NCBI RefSeq assembly: GCF_947495735.1
Contig: NZ_CANMAA010000003.1
Coordinates: forward strand, 62,001-126,000
Reading direction: 5' to 3'
Source of the DNA: an uncultured Pseudokineococcus sp.
GTDB lineage: Bacteria; Actinomycetota; Actinomycetes; Actinomycetales; Quadrisphaeraceae
DNA: 64,000 nucleotides
Shown: in pieces, positions 24,721 through 33,744 of the stretch
Layout: the number at the start of each line of letters is the position of its first letter
How positions within the stretch are numbered: position 1 is the first letter of the stretch
Program-made: the position numbers and the translations under genes
The notes under the pieces: generated by a model
What the model was told of the DNA's origin: nothing
The model's database searches: none
What the model saw: the letters and a program-made list of their open reading frames with translations, nothing else

Positions 24721-27606
24721 TCAGCTCGTGGCGGCCGTCGTGCCCGCCGGGGCCCTCTTCGCGGCGGGCTTCTTCGCCGCGGGCTTCTTCGCCGCCGGCT
24801 TCTTGGCCGGGGCCTTGCGGGCCGGCTTCTTGGCGGGACCGCGGTCGCGCTTCTCCTGCAGCAGCTCGGCCGCGCGCTCCGGGGTGATCTCCTCGACCGC
24901 GTCGTCCTTGCGGAGCGTCGCGTTCGTCTCGCCGTCGGTCACGTACGGGCCGAAGCGGCCGTCCTTGACCACCACGGGCTTGCCGGAGACCGGGTCGTCG
25001 CCGAGCTCGCGCAGCGGCGGGGTGACCGTGCGCCCGCGCCCGCGCTTGGGCTGGGCGTACAGGGCCAGCGCCTGCTCGAGCGTGACGTCGAAGAGCTGGT
25101 CCTCGGACTCCAGCGAGCGCGAGTCGGTGCCCTTCTTCAGGTACGGCCCGTAGCGGCCGTTCTGCGCGGTGATCTCCTGCTCGTCCGCCGGGTCGACGCC
25201 GACGACGCGCGGCAGGGACAGCAGTCGGAGGGCGTCGGTCAGCGTGACCGTCTCGACCTGCATGCTCTTGAACAGCGACGCCGTCGGCGGCTTCGGCTTG
25301 GCCGGTGCCTTCTTGCGCCCCTTCACCGGCGCCTCGGGCTCGGGCGGGTCCTCGACGACCTCGGTGACGTAGGGGCCGAACCGGCCGGCGCGCGCCACGA
25401 CGGTGCGGCCGGACTCGGGGTTGACCCCGAGCTCGCGGTCGCCCTCGCCCTGCGTGGCGAGCAGCTCGCGCGCCTTCTCGACCGTCAGCTCGTCGGGGGC
25501 CACGTCGTCGGGGACCGACGCGCGCTGGGGCTCCCCGTCCTCCCCCGCGACCTCGAGGTAGGGGCCGTAGCGCCCGACCCGCAGCACGATGCCCTCGCCG
25601 ATCGGCACGGAGTTGATGTCGCGGGCGTCGATGTCGCCCAGGTCGTCCACGAGCGGCTTCAGCCCCGCCGGGAGCGCCTCGCCGGCGGCGCCCGCCGGGC
25701 TCGGGCCCCGACCGCCGCTGCGGGCACCGGCGCCGTCGGGCCCCTCGTCGTCGCCGCCGCCGAGGCCCTGCGGCCCGTAGTAGAAGCGCGCGAGCCACGC
25801 GCGCCCCTCCTCGGCGCCGGCCGCGATGCGGTCGAGCTCCTCCTCCATGGAGGCGGTGAACTGGTAGTCGACGAGCTGGCCGAAGTGCTCCTCCAGCAGC
25901 CGGGTGACGGCGAACGCCAACCACGTGGGCACCAGGGCGGAGCCGCGGTGCTGGACGTAGCCGCGGTCGCTGATGACCGAGATCGTCGCCGCGTACGTGG
26001 AGGGGCGCCCGATGCCCTGCTGCTCGAGGGCCTTGACCAGGCTCGCCTCGGTGTAGCGCGGGGGCGGGGAGGTGCGGTGGTCGGCGGCCTCGACGTCGGA
26101 CAGGTCGACGCCCTGGCCCTGCACCAGCTCGGGCAGGCGGCGCTCGTCGTCGTCGCCGGAGCCGTGGCGGTCCTCGTCGCGGCTCTCCTCGTAGGCGGCC
26201 ATGAAGCCGCGGAAGGTGATGACCGTCCCGGACGCCGAGAGCTCGACGTCGCGGCCGGCCGCGCCCGCCTCGCGGGTGGCCTCCGTCGTCGGGACGACGG
26301 CGCCCAGGCGCACCGAGGCCGTGGAGCCGCGGGCGTCGGCCATCTGGCTGGCGACGGTGCGCTTCCAGATCAGCTCGTAGAGGCGGAACTCGTCGCCGCG
26401 CAGCTCGCCGGAGACCTGGGCGGGCGTGCGGAAGCTGTCTCCCGCAGGCCGGATGGCCTCGTGGGCCTCCTGGGCGTTCTTGGACCGGCTGGCGTAGACG
26501 CGGGGCGCGTCGGGCACGAACTCGGCGCCGTAGAGCTCGGTGGCCTGCCGGCGCGCGGCGCCGACGGCCTCGCTCGAGAGCGCGACCGAGTCGGTGCGCA
26601 TGTAGGTGATGTAGCCGTTCTCGTACAGCGACTGCGCCGTGCGCATGGTGGCGCGGGCGTTCGAGCGCAGCTTGCGCGAGGCCTCCTGCTGCAGCGTGGA
26701 GGTCGTGAACGGCGCGGCGGGCCGGCGCGTGTACGGCTTGGTCTCGACCGAGGTGACGACGGCGCCGAGGTCCGCGCCGGCGTCCTGCAGGGCCGTGGCC
26801 AGCGCGCCCGCGACGGCGCCGTCCAGGACGACCGCGTCCGAGGTGAGCCGACCGCTGTCGTCGAAGTCGCGGCCGGTGGCGACGCGACGGCCGTCGTAGC
26901 GGCCCAGCCGGGCCCGGAAGGTCTGCGCGCCGGCCTCGCCCGCGGGGGCGACCTGCGCCGAGAGGTCCCAGTACTCGGCCGCGCGGAAGGCCATGCGCTC
27001 GCGCTCGCGCTCGACCACCAGGCGCGTGGCCACCGACTGCACGCGGCCGGCGGACAGGCCCGCGCGGACCTTGCGCCACAGCACCGGCGAGACCTCGTAG
27101 CCGTAGAGGCGGTCGAGGATGCGCCGGGTCTCCTGCGCGTCCACGAGGTCGGTGTCGATGTCGCGCGTGGACTCCAGCGCGCGCTGGATGGCCTCGCGGG
27201 TGATCTCGTTGAACACCATGCGGTGCACCGGCACCGAGGGCTTGAGGGTCTCCAGCAGGTGCCAGGCGATGGCCTCGCCCTCGCGGTCGCCGTCCGTGGC
27301 GAGGAAGAGCTCGTCGGCGTCCTTGAGGAGGCGCTTGAGCTCGGTGACCTTCTTCTTCTTGTCGGCGTCGACGACGTAGTACGGCTCGAAGCCGTGCTCG
27401 ACGTCGACGGCGAAGCGGCCGAAGGGGCCCTTCTTCATGTCGGCGGGGAGCTCGCTGGGCTGCGGCAGGTCGCGGATGTGGCCGACGCTCGCCTCGACGT
27501 CGTACCCGTCGCCGAGGTAGCCGGCGATCTTGCGCGCCTTCGCCGGCGACTCGACGATCACGAGCCGTCGGGTCGTCGTGCTGGCCGTCCCGGTCTTGCC
27601 TGCCAC
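24721..27606 (-). CDS. topA: DNA topoisomerase I
   Basis: Type IA enzyme that relaxes negative supercoils by a covalent 5'-phosphotyrosine. 961 residues. The Toprim domain opens with RRLVIVESPAKARKIAGYLG and includes LATDGDREGEAIAW; the catalytic Tyr335 lies in ENGYITYMRTDS. The C-terminal part has several actinobacterial topoisomerase repeats (GRYGPYLEV, GRFGPYVTE, GRYGPYLKK, GRFGPYVTD) and a Lys/Ala tail (KKPAAKKPAAKKPAAK) known to aid DNA binding in actinobacterial TopA. GTG at 27606 has GAGGAAGGGG upstream. A strong terminator follows the stop. Confidence 0.97.
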   Translation of the reverse strand: MAGKTGTASTTTRRLVIVESPAKARKIAGYLGDGYDVEASVGHIRDLPQPSELPADMKKGPFGRFAVDVEHGFEPYYVVDADKKKKVTELKRLLKDADELFLATDGDREGEAIAWHLLETLKPSVPVHRMVFNEITREAIQRALESTRDIDTDLVDAQETRRILDRLYGYEVSPVLWRKVRAGLSAGRVQSVATRLVVERERERMAFRAAEYWDLSAQVAPAGEAGAQTFRARLGRYDGRRVATGRDFDDSGRLTSDAVVLDGAVAGALATALQDAGADLGAVVTSVETKPYTRRPAAPFTTSTLQQEASRKLRSNARATMRTAQSLYENGYITYMRTDSVALSSEAVGAARRQATELYGAEFVPDAPRVYASRSKNAQEAHEAIRPAGDSFRTPAQVSGELRGDEFRLYELIWKRTVASQMADARGSTASVRLGAVVPTTEATREAGAAGRDVELSASGTVITFRGFMAAYEESRDEDRHGSGDDDERRLPELVQGQGVDLSDVEAADHRTSPPPRYTEASLVKALEQQGIGRPSTYAATISVISDRGYVQHRGSALVPTWLAFAVTRLLEEHFGQLVDYQFTASMEEELDRIAAGAEEGRAWLARFYYGPQGLGGGDDEGPDGAGARSGGRGPSPAGAAGEALPAGLKPLVDDLGDIDARDINSVPIGEGIVLRVGRYGPYLEVAGEDGEPQRASVPDDVAPDELTVEKARELLATQGEGDRELGVNPESGRTVVARAGRFGPYVTEVVEDPPEPEAPVKGRKKAPAKPKPPTASLFKSMQVETVTLTDALRLLSLPRVVGVDPADEQEITAQNGRYGPYLKKGTDSRSLESEDQLFDVTLEQALALYAQPKRGRGRTVTPPLRELGDDPVSGKPVVVKDGRFGPYVTDGETNATLRKDDAVEEITPERAAELLQEKRDRGPAKKPARKAPAKKPAAKKPAAKKPAAKRAPAGTTAATS

Positions 27607-27763
27607 GGTGCCCCTTCCTCGTGCTCCGCTCCCGCGCCGTGCGCGGGCCCGCCCGGGCCCGGAGAGTGCGGCCCCGCGGAGACCGTACGTGCCCGGCACG
27701 GGTGCTCGCGCCCGGCACCCGCCTCGGCGCGGCGCTGGGGGCGCCCCGCGGCGGACCCGGCGA

Positions 27764-28894
27764 TCAGCTCGCCGGCGCCTCGCCAAGCGCCGCCAGAGCG
27801 CCCCGGAGCTCGACGAAGACGTCCCCGCCCGGCCCCGGGAAGCGCGCCCGCGCCGTCAGCCCGGCGCGGGCGAGCACGGCCAGGGCGCGGCCGTCCTGCT
27901 CGCGGGCCACGGCGCGCAGCTCGTGCGGCGGTGAGGCCTCCGCCGCGAGCGCGGCGACGAGCGCGGCGAGCGCCAGGCCGCCCGTGCCGGAGGAGAGCAG
28001 GTCCGGCCGCACGCCCAGGCCGACGTCGAGCACGCCCCCCGCCGGGGGCGCGTCCGGCGCCGCGGCGGCCGTGCGGTGAGGCTGCCCCGGCACCGTCGCC
28101 TCGACGCCCAGGCACACGAGCGCCACCACGCACCCCTCCTGGTCCAGGACCGGCTCGTACCCATCGCGGCCGCTGCTGGAGCGCACCTGCAGGGCGGGGA
28201 CGTCGTGCGGGCCGAGGTCGTGGCGGTCGTGCGGCGCGGGGTAGCGCCAGGCCGCGACGTCCGCCGCCTCCTGCGGCGTCAGCGCCCGCCGCTCCAGGCG
28301 GAGCCGGGCACCGGTGCTCCCGGCGCCGTCGCGCCGGCCGAGCCGCGGCGTGCGCGGCGGCTCGAGCGGCGGGTCGGCGTCGTCCGCCGGGCCCGCGGAC
28401 CGCACGACGTCCAGGAGGTCCTGCGACCAGCGCAGCAGCCCGTCGACGTCGACGAGCGCGGCGGCCCCCTGCCCGGCGGCCGGCCCCGTGGAGGCCCACG
28501 GCGCGACCCGGCCCCGGCCCCGCTCGAGCAGGACGGCGGCGCCGCGCGGGCGACCCCGCAGGTGGTGCGTCAGGCCGACGGCCAGCTGCGCGAGCCCCTG
28601 CCAGAGGTCGCGCTCGTGCTCCGGCGCCGACTTCCAGACGCCCTCGAGCACCTCGTGGGCGTGGAAGGGCATGCCCGCGTCCAGCAGGCGCTGAGCCTCC
28701 CGCAGCGCCTCCTCCGGGGGCAGCACGAGGTCCTCCGGCACGCGCGGGACACCCTGCGCCCCGCGCGGCAGGGGACGGCCCAGCTCGTCGCGGGGCCGGG
28801 CGTTCTGCGGGCGGCCCCGGTCGTCCCGCTCGCGCCGCCGCTCCCGGCGATCCTGCTCCGCGCGCTCCTCCTCCCGCTCCGGCAGCGGGCTCAC
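27764..28894 (-). CDS. DUF309 / GNAT-like fusion protein
   Basis: 376 residues, function unknown. A charged Arg/Glu-rich N-terminus is followed by a DUF309 helical domain (about 50-140) with its signature FHAHEVLEGVWKSAP and DLWQGLAQLAVGLTHHLRG. The C-terminal half (about 190-376) begins LTPQEAADVAAWRYPAPHD and continues EPVLDQEGCVVALVCLGVEA, GGVLDVGLGVRPDL and VARAGLTARARF. That is the layout of a GNAT acyltransferase, though the acyl-CoA loop is loose. DUF309 proteins are usually about 130-150 residues alone. The GTG start overlaps the stop of the methyltransferase gene as GTGA. Confidence 0.75.
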   Translation of the reverse strand: MSPLPEREEERAEQDRRERRRERDDRGRPQNARPRDELGRPLPRGAQGVPRVPEDLVLPPEEALREAQRLLDAGMPFHAHEVLEGVWKSAPEHERDLWQGLAQLAVGLTHHLRGRPRGAAVLLERGRGRVAPWASTGPAAGQGAAALVDVDGLLRWSQDLLDVVRSAGPADDADPPLEPPRTPRLGRRDGAGSTGARLRLERRALTPQEAADVAAWRYPAPHDRHDLGPHDVPALQVRSSSGRDGYEPVLDQEGCVVALVCLGVEATVPGQPHRTAAAAPDAPPAGGVLDVGLGVRPDLLSSGTGGLALAALVAALAAEASPPHELRAVAREQDGRALAVLARAGLTARARFPGPGGDVFVELRGALAALGEAPAS

Positions 28895-30534
28895 GCCGCA
28901 CCGCCCGCGACGGGCGCGGGGTCCGCGAGGAGCATCGCGTCCCCCACCAGGCCGCGGACGACCGGCAGCACCTCGGCGACCACCTCGTCCGCGGGCCGCT
29001 CCAGCAGGGCGGCGACGGCGCCGACGAGGACGCCGACCGGCAGCTCGCCGTCGCAGGCGCCGACGACGCCCGCCACCGCGGTGCCCACCCGCACCGTCCG
29101 GCCGAAGCCGCCCCCCTGGCGCAGGAGCACGACCTGCGGGTGCTCGGCGCCGGGGCGGGCGTGGCGCTCCTCCGTGACGTCGCCCGCGACCCGCAGCCGG
29201 AGCGCGGCGAGCCCGTCGTCGTCGAGGCCGGCGAGGAGCTCCTCGGCCGCCAGGACGTCGGCGACGTGACCGCCCAGCGGGCCGGCGACGGGGCCCGGCA
29301 GCTCCTCCAGCCGCCGCAGCCGGCCGCCGCGCTCCTCCCGGGGGCGGCGCAGGACCACCATCCCGAGCCCGACCGCCTCGACCCGCCGGTCGGCGAGGTC
29401 GTCGAGCCAGGAGCCGACCAGCGCGTCGAAGCCGGGGCCCGCCTGCTGCCCGCCGTCGCGCACCCAGGTCTCGGCGTAGGCGGCCGGGTCGAGCAGGTCG
29501 CGCTGGACCACCCAGCCGTCGAGGCCGCTCGCCTCCAGCCAGGCGCCGACGCGCTCGCGCCAGGGCTCGCCGTCCCGGTGCTCCCAGTTCCCGAGCAGCT
29601 GCGCCGTCCCGCCGGGGGCCAGGACGTCGCCGACCCGCTCGACGAGGTGCTGCACGAGGGCGTCGCCGACCAACCCGCCGTCGCGGTAGTCGTAGGCCGG
29701 CACGCCCGCGGCGCGCGGGGTGATGACGAAGGGCGGGTTGGAGACGACGAGGTCGAACCGCTCGCCGGCGACGGGCTCCAGCAGGCTCCCGCGCCGCAGC
29801 TCCACGGGGGCGACCGGCGGGCCGCCCCGGGCCCCGGCGGCGCCGTCGTCGAGCGCCAGGGTCAGCGCCGCGAACTGCAGGGCGCGCGCGGAGGTGTCGG
29901 TCGCCACGACCTCGCGGGCGTGCCGGCGCAGGTGCAGCGCCTGGACGCCGCAGCCCGTCCCGAGGTCGAGCGCCCGGCCGACCGGGGGGCGCACCGTCGC
30001 CTGCGCCAGCGTCGTCGAGGCCCCGCCGATGCCCAGGACGTGGTCGGTCCGCAGGGGGCCGGCGACCGCCATCTCGCCGAGGTCGGAGGCCACCCACCAG
30101 TCGGCCGGGCCCGCCGCGTCGACGGCGGCGTAGGGCCGCAGCTCGACGAGCGGGCGGACCAGACCGCCCTCCCCCGGCTCGAGGAGCCCCAGCCGGCGAG
30201 CCCCCTCGAGCCCGCAGCGCGGCAGCGCCGCGGCGAGCGACGCGACGGGCAGCTCCAGGCCGAGCACCAGGGCGCCGACGAGGGCGGCCAGGGGGTTCCC
30301 CGCCGCCGTGGCGGCCTCGACGACGCGCCGGGCGGCCAGCGGCTGCTCGCGGTGCAGCGCGGCCTCCGCCACGGGCCCGAGGAGGTCCGCCACGGCGTCC
30401 ACCCGGTACCCCTGCCCGCCGACCGCGGCGAGGTCCTCGCGCAGCGCCGCGACGAGGTCCGGCAGGACCACCGGGGCGTCCGGGACGGCGGGGGACGCCG
30501 GCCCCGCGGGGCGCGGACCGGTGCGCTCGCTCAC
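28891..30534 (-). CDS. SAM-dependent methyltransferase of the NPPF (HemK-like) class
   Basis: 547 residues. A helical N-terminal part precedes a class I methyltransferase core with motif I ALDLGTGCGVQALHLRRHA and motif IV VVSNPPFVITPR. The NPPF/Y motif is used by enzymes that methylate an amide or ring nitrogen, such as glutamine in release factors or bases in rRNA and DNA. A large C-terminal extension of about 200 residues is typical of the actinobacterial version. From memory a homologue lies near topA in Streptomyces. The GTG at 30534 lacks a ribosome site and has TAGCCT 7 bases upstream, so it is probably leaderless. Target unknown. Confidence 0.82.
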   Translation of the reverse strand: MSERTGPRPAGPASPAVPDAPVVLPDLVAALREDLAAVGGQGYRVDAVADLLGPVAEAALHREQPLAARRVVEAATAAGNPLAALVGALVLGLELPVASLAAALPRCGLEGARRLGLLEPGEGGLVRPLVELRPYAAVDAAGPADWWVASDLGEMAVAGPLRTDHVLGIGGASTTLAQATVRPPVGRALDLGTGCGVQALHLRRHAREVVATDTSARALQFAALTLALDDGAAGARGGPPVAPVELRRGSLLEPVAGERFDLVVSNPPFVITPRAAGVPAYDYRDGGLVGDALVQHLVERVGDVLAPGGTAQLLGNWEHRDGEPWRERVGAWLEASGLDGWVVQRDLLDPAAYAETWVRDGGQQAGPGFDALVGSWLDDLADRRVEAVGLGMVVLRRPREERGGRLRRLEELPGPVAGPLGGHVADVLAAEELLAGLDDDGLAALRLRVAGDVTEERHARPGAEHPQVVLLRQGGGFGRTVRVGTAVAGVVGACDGELPVGVLVGAVAALLERPADEVVAEVLPVVRGLVGDAMLLADPAPVAGGAA

Positions 30535-30541
30535 GCCCGCC

Positions 30542-30547
30542 AGGCTA
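30542..30547 (-). promoter_or_regulatory. Leaderless -10 box (TAGCCT) of the methyltransferase gene
   Basis: TAGCCT, GGCGGGC (7 bases), then GTG at 30534. No ribosome site is present, which fits direct initiation on the first base. Confidence 0.45.
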
Positions 30548-30566
30548 GGCGCACCCCGGAGCCACC

Positions 30567-30599
30567 CGGACCGGTCGGCACCGGACCGGTCGGCACCGG
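30567..30599. repeat. Short direct repeat in the gap between two minus-strand genes
   Basis: GGACCGGTCGGCACC is followed by a second near-identical copy and a partial third. Slippage-type repeat in the 3' region of the idonate dehydrogenase gene; no function seen. Confidence 0.5.
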
Positions 30600-30633
30600 G
30601 GCGGTCGAGCGGGGCCGCGGCGCCGCGGCGGCG

Positions 30634-31674
30634 TCAGAAGCGGAGCAGGACCTTGGACGACGTCGAGCTGTCCTTCGCCCGCTCGAAGGCGGCGGGGGCG
30701 TCGGCGACATCGTGCTCGTGGGTGATGACGGGCTCGACGGCGAGGCTGCCGTCGGCGAGGGCGCCGACGACGTCGTCGATCTCGTCGGCGAACCGGAAGC
30801 TGCCCACGAGCTCGAGCTCGCGGGTGATGGCCGTGGCGATGGTCACCGGCTGGTCGCCCGCGGGCAGCAAGCCGAGCATGACGACCCGGCCACCGCGCGC
30901 GGCCCCCGCGAGGGCGCTGCGCAGGCCCAGGTGGTGCCCGCTGGACTCGACGACGACGTCGGCCTGGCAGTCGGCGATCGCCTCGGCGTCGTCGGCCCGC
31001 AGCGTCGCGTGCGCGCCCACGGCCCGGGCCACGACCAGCGGCGCCTCGTGCAGGTCGACGGCGGTGATGTGGGCCGCACCGGCCCGCGCGAGCACCGCGA
31101 CGACGAGGGCGCCGATCGGCCCGGAGCCCACGACGAGGGCGCGGCGCCCCCGCACGTCCCCCGCGCGGGAGACGCCGTGCCAGGCGACCGCGGCGGGCTC
31201 GGCGAGCGCTCCCGTGCGCAGGCCGACGCCGTCCGGCAGCTCCCGCAGCATCCGCGCCGGCAGCACGGCGTGCCGGGCGAAGGCCCCGTCGGTGTGCGGG
31301 CGGTGCGCGGCGCTGCCGAGGTAGGTGCCGAGCGGCGAGAGGTTCGGCCGGTCCGCCGGGTAGCGCGTGCGGCCGTCGTCGCGCGGCGTCGCCGGGTGCA
31401 CCACGACCTGCGCCCCCTCCTGCGGGCCCGAGCCGTCTGCGGCGGCGCGCAGGACCGTGCCGGAGACCTCGTGGCCCAGCACCATCGGGTCGCGCAGCAC
31501 CGACTGCCCGGCCGCGCCGTGGGTCCAGTAGTGCAGGTCCGACCCGCACACGCCCCCGTAGGCGATGCGCAGGACCGCCTCGTCGGCGGCGGCCGGGCGC
31601 AGCGGCACCTCCTCGACCCGGAGGTCCCCCGCCGCGTGCACGACGACGGCGGTGGTGGTCTTCGGGACGGTCAT
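30634..31674 (-). CDS. Zinc-type alcohol dehydrogenase, L-idonate 5-dehydrogenase-like
   Basis: Medium-chain dehydrogenase (346 residues) that probably oxidises L-idonate or a similar polyol with NAD(P). The catalytic zinc site is present (GVCGSDLHYW, GHEVSG, Glu in LAEPAAVAWH) and the Rossmann motif is VVGSGPIGALVVAVL. The four-cysteine structural-zinc loop is missing: the segment reads NLSPLGTYLGS. An AGGAGC site lies 8 bases before the ATG at 31674. It follows the SDR gene by 78 bases on the same strand, and the pair matches the idonate to 5-ketogluconate to gluconate route (IdnD plus IdnO). Substrate inferred from pairing. Confidence 0.82.
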   Translation of the reverse strand: MTVPKTTTAVVVHAAGDLRVEEVPLRPAAADEAVLRIAYGGVCGSDLHYWTHGAAGQSVLRDPMVLGHEVSGTVLRAAADGSGPQEGAQVVVHPATPRDDGRTRYPADRPNLSPLGTYLGSAAHRPHTDGAFARHAVLPARMLRELPDGVGLRTGALAEPAAVAWHGVSRAGDVRGRRALVVGSGPIGALVVAVLARAGAAHITAVDLHEAPLVVARAVGAHATLRADDAEAIADCQADVVVESSGHHLGLRSALAGAARGGRVVMLGLLPAGDQPVTIATAITRELELVGSFRFADEIDDVVGALADGSLAVEPVITHEHDVADAPAAFERAKDSSTSSKVLLRF

Positions 31675-31752
31675 CTCGGGGCTCCTGCGCTCGGTGGGGC
31701 TGGGCGGTGCGGACGGGCCCTGGAGCCGCTGACGCGCGGGGCGCCCGCGGGC

Positions 31753-32520
31753 TCACACGACGGCGGTCATCCCGCCGTCGACGAGGAGGTTCTGCCCGCT
31801 GACGTAGCTCGAGGCGTCCGAGCACAGGAACAGCAGGGCCCCGACCAGCTCCTCGACACGGCCCCAGCGCGCGGCCGGCGTCCGGGCCTCCACCCAGGCG
31901 GTGAAGTCGGCGTCCGCCACGAGCGCTGCGTTCATCTCGGTCGCGAAGTAGCCGGGCGAGATGGCGTTGACCTGCACGCCGTGGCGGGCGAGGTCGGCGG
32001 CCATGCCCCGCGTGAGCGCGACGAGCCCGCCCTTGGTGGCCGAGTAGGGGGCGATGGTCTGGCGCGCCAGCACCGACTGCACGGAGCCGATGTTGACGAT
32101 CTTGCCCGAGCCGCGCTCGACCATGCCGCGGGCCGCCACCCGGGAGGTGTGGAAGGCGCCCGAGAGGTTCGCCGCCACCACGTCGTCCCAGTCCTGGACG
32201 GAGAACTCGGTGATCGGCGCCCGCCGCTGGACGCCCGCGTTGTTGACGAGAACGTCGAGGGCGCCGTGCTCGGCCACGAGGGCCTCGATCGCGTCGCTCG
32301 TCGCGGCCGCGTCCGTGACGTCGAAGGAGGAGGCCAGCGGACGCCGGCCCGTGGAGGCCTCGAGCTCGTCCCGGGCCTGCTCCAGCGCGGGTCCCCCGCG
32401 CCCGTGCAGGACCACGCGGGCACCGGCCTCGGCCAGCCCACCGGCGAGCGCGCGGCCGATGCCGCGCGAGGAGCCGGTGACGAGCGCGAGGCGGTCCGTG
32501 ACGTCGAAGACTCCGCTCAC
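31753..32520 (-). CDS. Short-chain dehydrogenase, gluconate 5-dehydrogenase-like
   Basis: SDR enzyme of 255 residues, likely interconverting 5-ketogluconate and gluconate with NADP(H). Cofactor motif TGSSRGIGRALAGGLAEAG, NNAG in VLVNNAGVQRR, catalytic Ser in NIGSVQS, then YSATKGG (Tyr and Lys of YxxxK), and ISPGYFATEMN. The sequence opens FDVTDRLALVTG as in IdnO-type enzymes. GTG at 32520 is the best-placed start although its ribosome site is weak. First gene of a two-gene unit with the idonate-dehydrogenase-like gene. Confidence 0.85.
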   Translation of the reverse strand: MSGVFDVTDRLALVTGSSRGIGRALAGGLAEAGARVVLHGRGGPALEQARDELEASTGRRPLASSFDVTDAAATSDAIEALVAEHGALDVLVNNAGVQRRAPITEFSVQDWDDVVAANLSGAFHTSRVAARGMVERGSGKIVNIGSVQSVLARQTIAPYSATKGGLVALTRGMAADLARHGVQVNAISPGYFATEMNAALVADADFTAWVEARTPAARWGRVEELVGALLFLCSDASSYVSGQNLLVDGGMTAVV

Positions 32521-32842
32521 GCCGGCACCGACGAGCCCGGGACGGCCGGCCGGGAGGCGGGCGCGCACTGGGGGCCGACCGCCTCGCGAACCGGGGGTGC
32601 AGGGGTGCGGTGCACGGGGACGCTCTCCCTCGGTCAGCGGCGGCTCGACTGCCCCGAGGACGCGGACGGCGCCGCCCCCTCGACGCGCGGAACCTAGCAG
32701 CGGCGGCGCGGCGGACGACGTGCTCCCCGGCCGCGTCCGAGGTGGCTCCGGACGGCGCAGCCCGGGGCGGGGCAGGCTGGACCGGGGCGGGCTGGAGGCG
32801 GGGCGGGGCGCAGCCGGACGTCGCACCGGCGCGCCCGCGACG
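32521..32842. other. Intergenic region with G-rich tract
   Basis: No gene seen. It holds the promoter region of the dehydrogenase pair (minus strand). Near 32760-32812 there is a plus-strand run of G blocks (GGGGCGGGGC ... GGGGCGGGC ... GGGGCGGGGC) that could fold as a G-quadruplex. Confidence 0.5.
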
Positions 32843-33727
32843 TCAGGCCGGGGTGCGGTGCAGGAGCGCGAGCGAAGTGCCGAGCAGGGCCGCTGAGCCC
32901 CCGGCGCCGGCCAGAACCCCACCGGCGTAGGAGAGGAGCTGGACGGTGCGCCCCGCGTCCTGCCCCGCGCTCTCGACGACCACCGTGCCGCCGGCGTCGA
33001 GCACCAGGGCCGCCGCCGTCATGGCCGCGAGGCCGACCAGCACCGCCGCCGACCCGGCCGCGACCAGCAGGACCCAGACGGCGCGGCGGTCGGGGCCGCG
33101 CACGGGAGCCCCGCCGTGCAGGCGCAGCCCCGCCACCGCGAGCCCGGTCCACGCCGCCACGACGAGCAGGGCAGCCGCCACGTCGCTCGGGCGGTGCCAC
33201 CCGGCGACCAGGGTGGAGACGCCGGTGGCGGCCGCGTAGACCGCCCCCAGGACCGCCGCCGTGCTGCGCACGGCGACCGGGACGACCAGCACGAGGGCCA
33301 CCGCCAGGGTCGCGGCGACGGTCGTGTGGCCGCTGGGCAGGGAGTTGGCGTCACCGAGCCCGAGGTCGGGTCGCTCGAGCAGGACCTTCTTCAGCAGCTG
33401 GGTGCTGACGTTCGCGCCGCCGACCACGAGCACCGACGCCACGGCCAGCGGGAGCCGGCGTCGCAGGACGGCGAGCACGACCAGCAGCAGGAGGCCCAGG
33501 GCGAGGGTGCCCTCGGAGACGACGGAGAGCACCGTCATGGCCTGGTCGTCGAGGAGGTCGCGCCCCCTCGCCGACCCCGCGAAGGCGATCTCGTCGACGA
33601 CCTGGCCGGGCCCCGTGGTCACGAAGCCGAGCCACAGGCCCACGACCCCCGCCGCGGCCAGCAGCGCCAGCAGCAGCGGGAGGACCGGGCCCGCCGGCGC
33701 GTCGTCGCGCGGGGGCCCGGTCCTCAC
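32843..33727 (-). CDS. PAP2-family membrane phosphatase
   Basis: Six-helix membrane phosphatase of 294 residues with the PAP2 triad of motifs: KKVLLERPDLG, LPSGHTTVA and the LVAGWHRPSDV segment. It probably dephosphorylates a lipid phosphate such as undecaprenyl pyrophosphate or phosphatidic acid outside the membrane. GTG at 33727 is the only start codon close to the first helix, but no good ribosome site precedes it, so the start is uncertain. It lies 17 bases after bldG. In Streptomyces, from memory, that position holds the anti-sigma partner gene instead. Confidence 0.82.
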   Translation of the reverse strand: MRTGPPRDDAPAGPVLPLLLALLAAAGVVGLWLGFVTTGPGQVVDEIAFAGSARGRDLLDDQAMTVLSVVSEGTLALGLLLLVVLAVLRRRLPLAVASVLVVGGANVSTQLLKKVLLERPDLGLGDANSLPSGHTTVAATLAVALVLVVPVAVRSTAAVLGAVYAAATGVSTLVAGWHRPSDVAAALLVVAAWTGLAVAGLRLHGGAPVRGPDRRAVWVLLVAAGSAAVLVGLAAMTAAALVLDAGGTVVVESAGQDAGRTVQLLSYAGGVLAGAGGSAALLGTSLALLHRTPA

Positions 33728-33744
33728 CGGGAGGGACGAGGTGC

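Noticed and set aside
25885-32697. A 2270-codon open frame on the plus strand opposite topA, the methyltransferase and dehydrogenase genes
   Set aside because: Its translation is Arg/Gly/Pro/Ala/His-rich with no domain, while the minus strand carries well-known families throughout. Long antisense frames are expected at this GC content.
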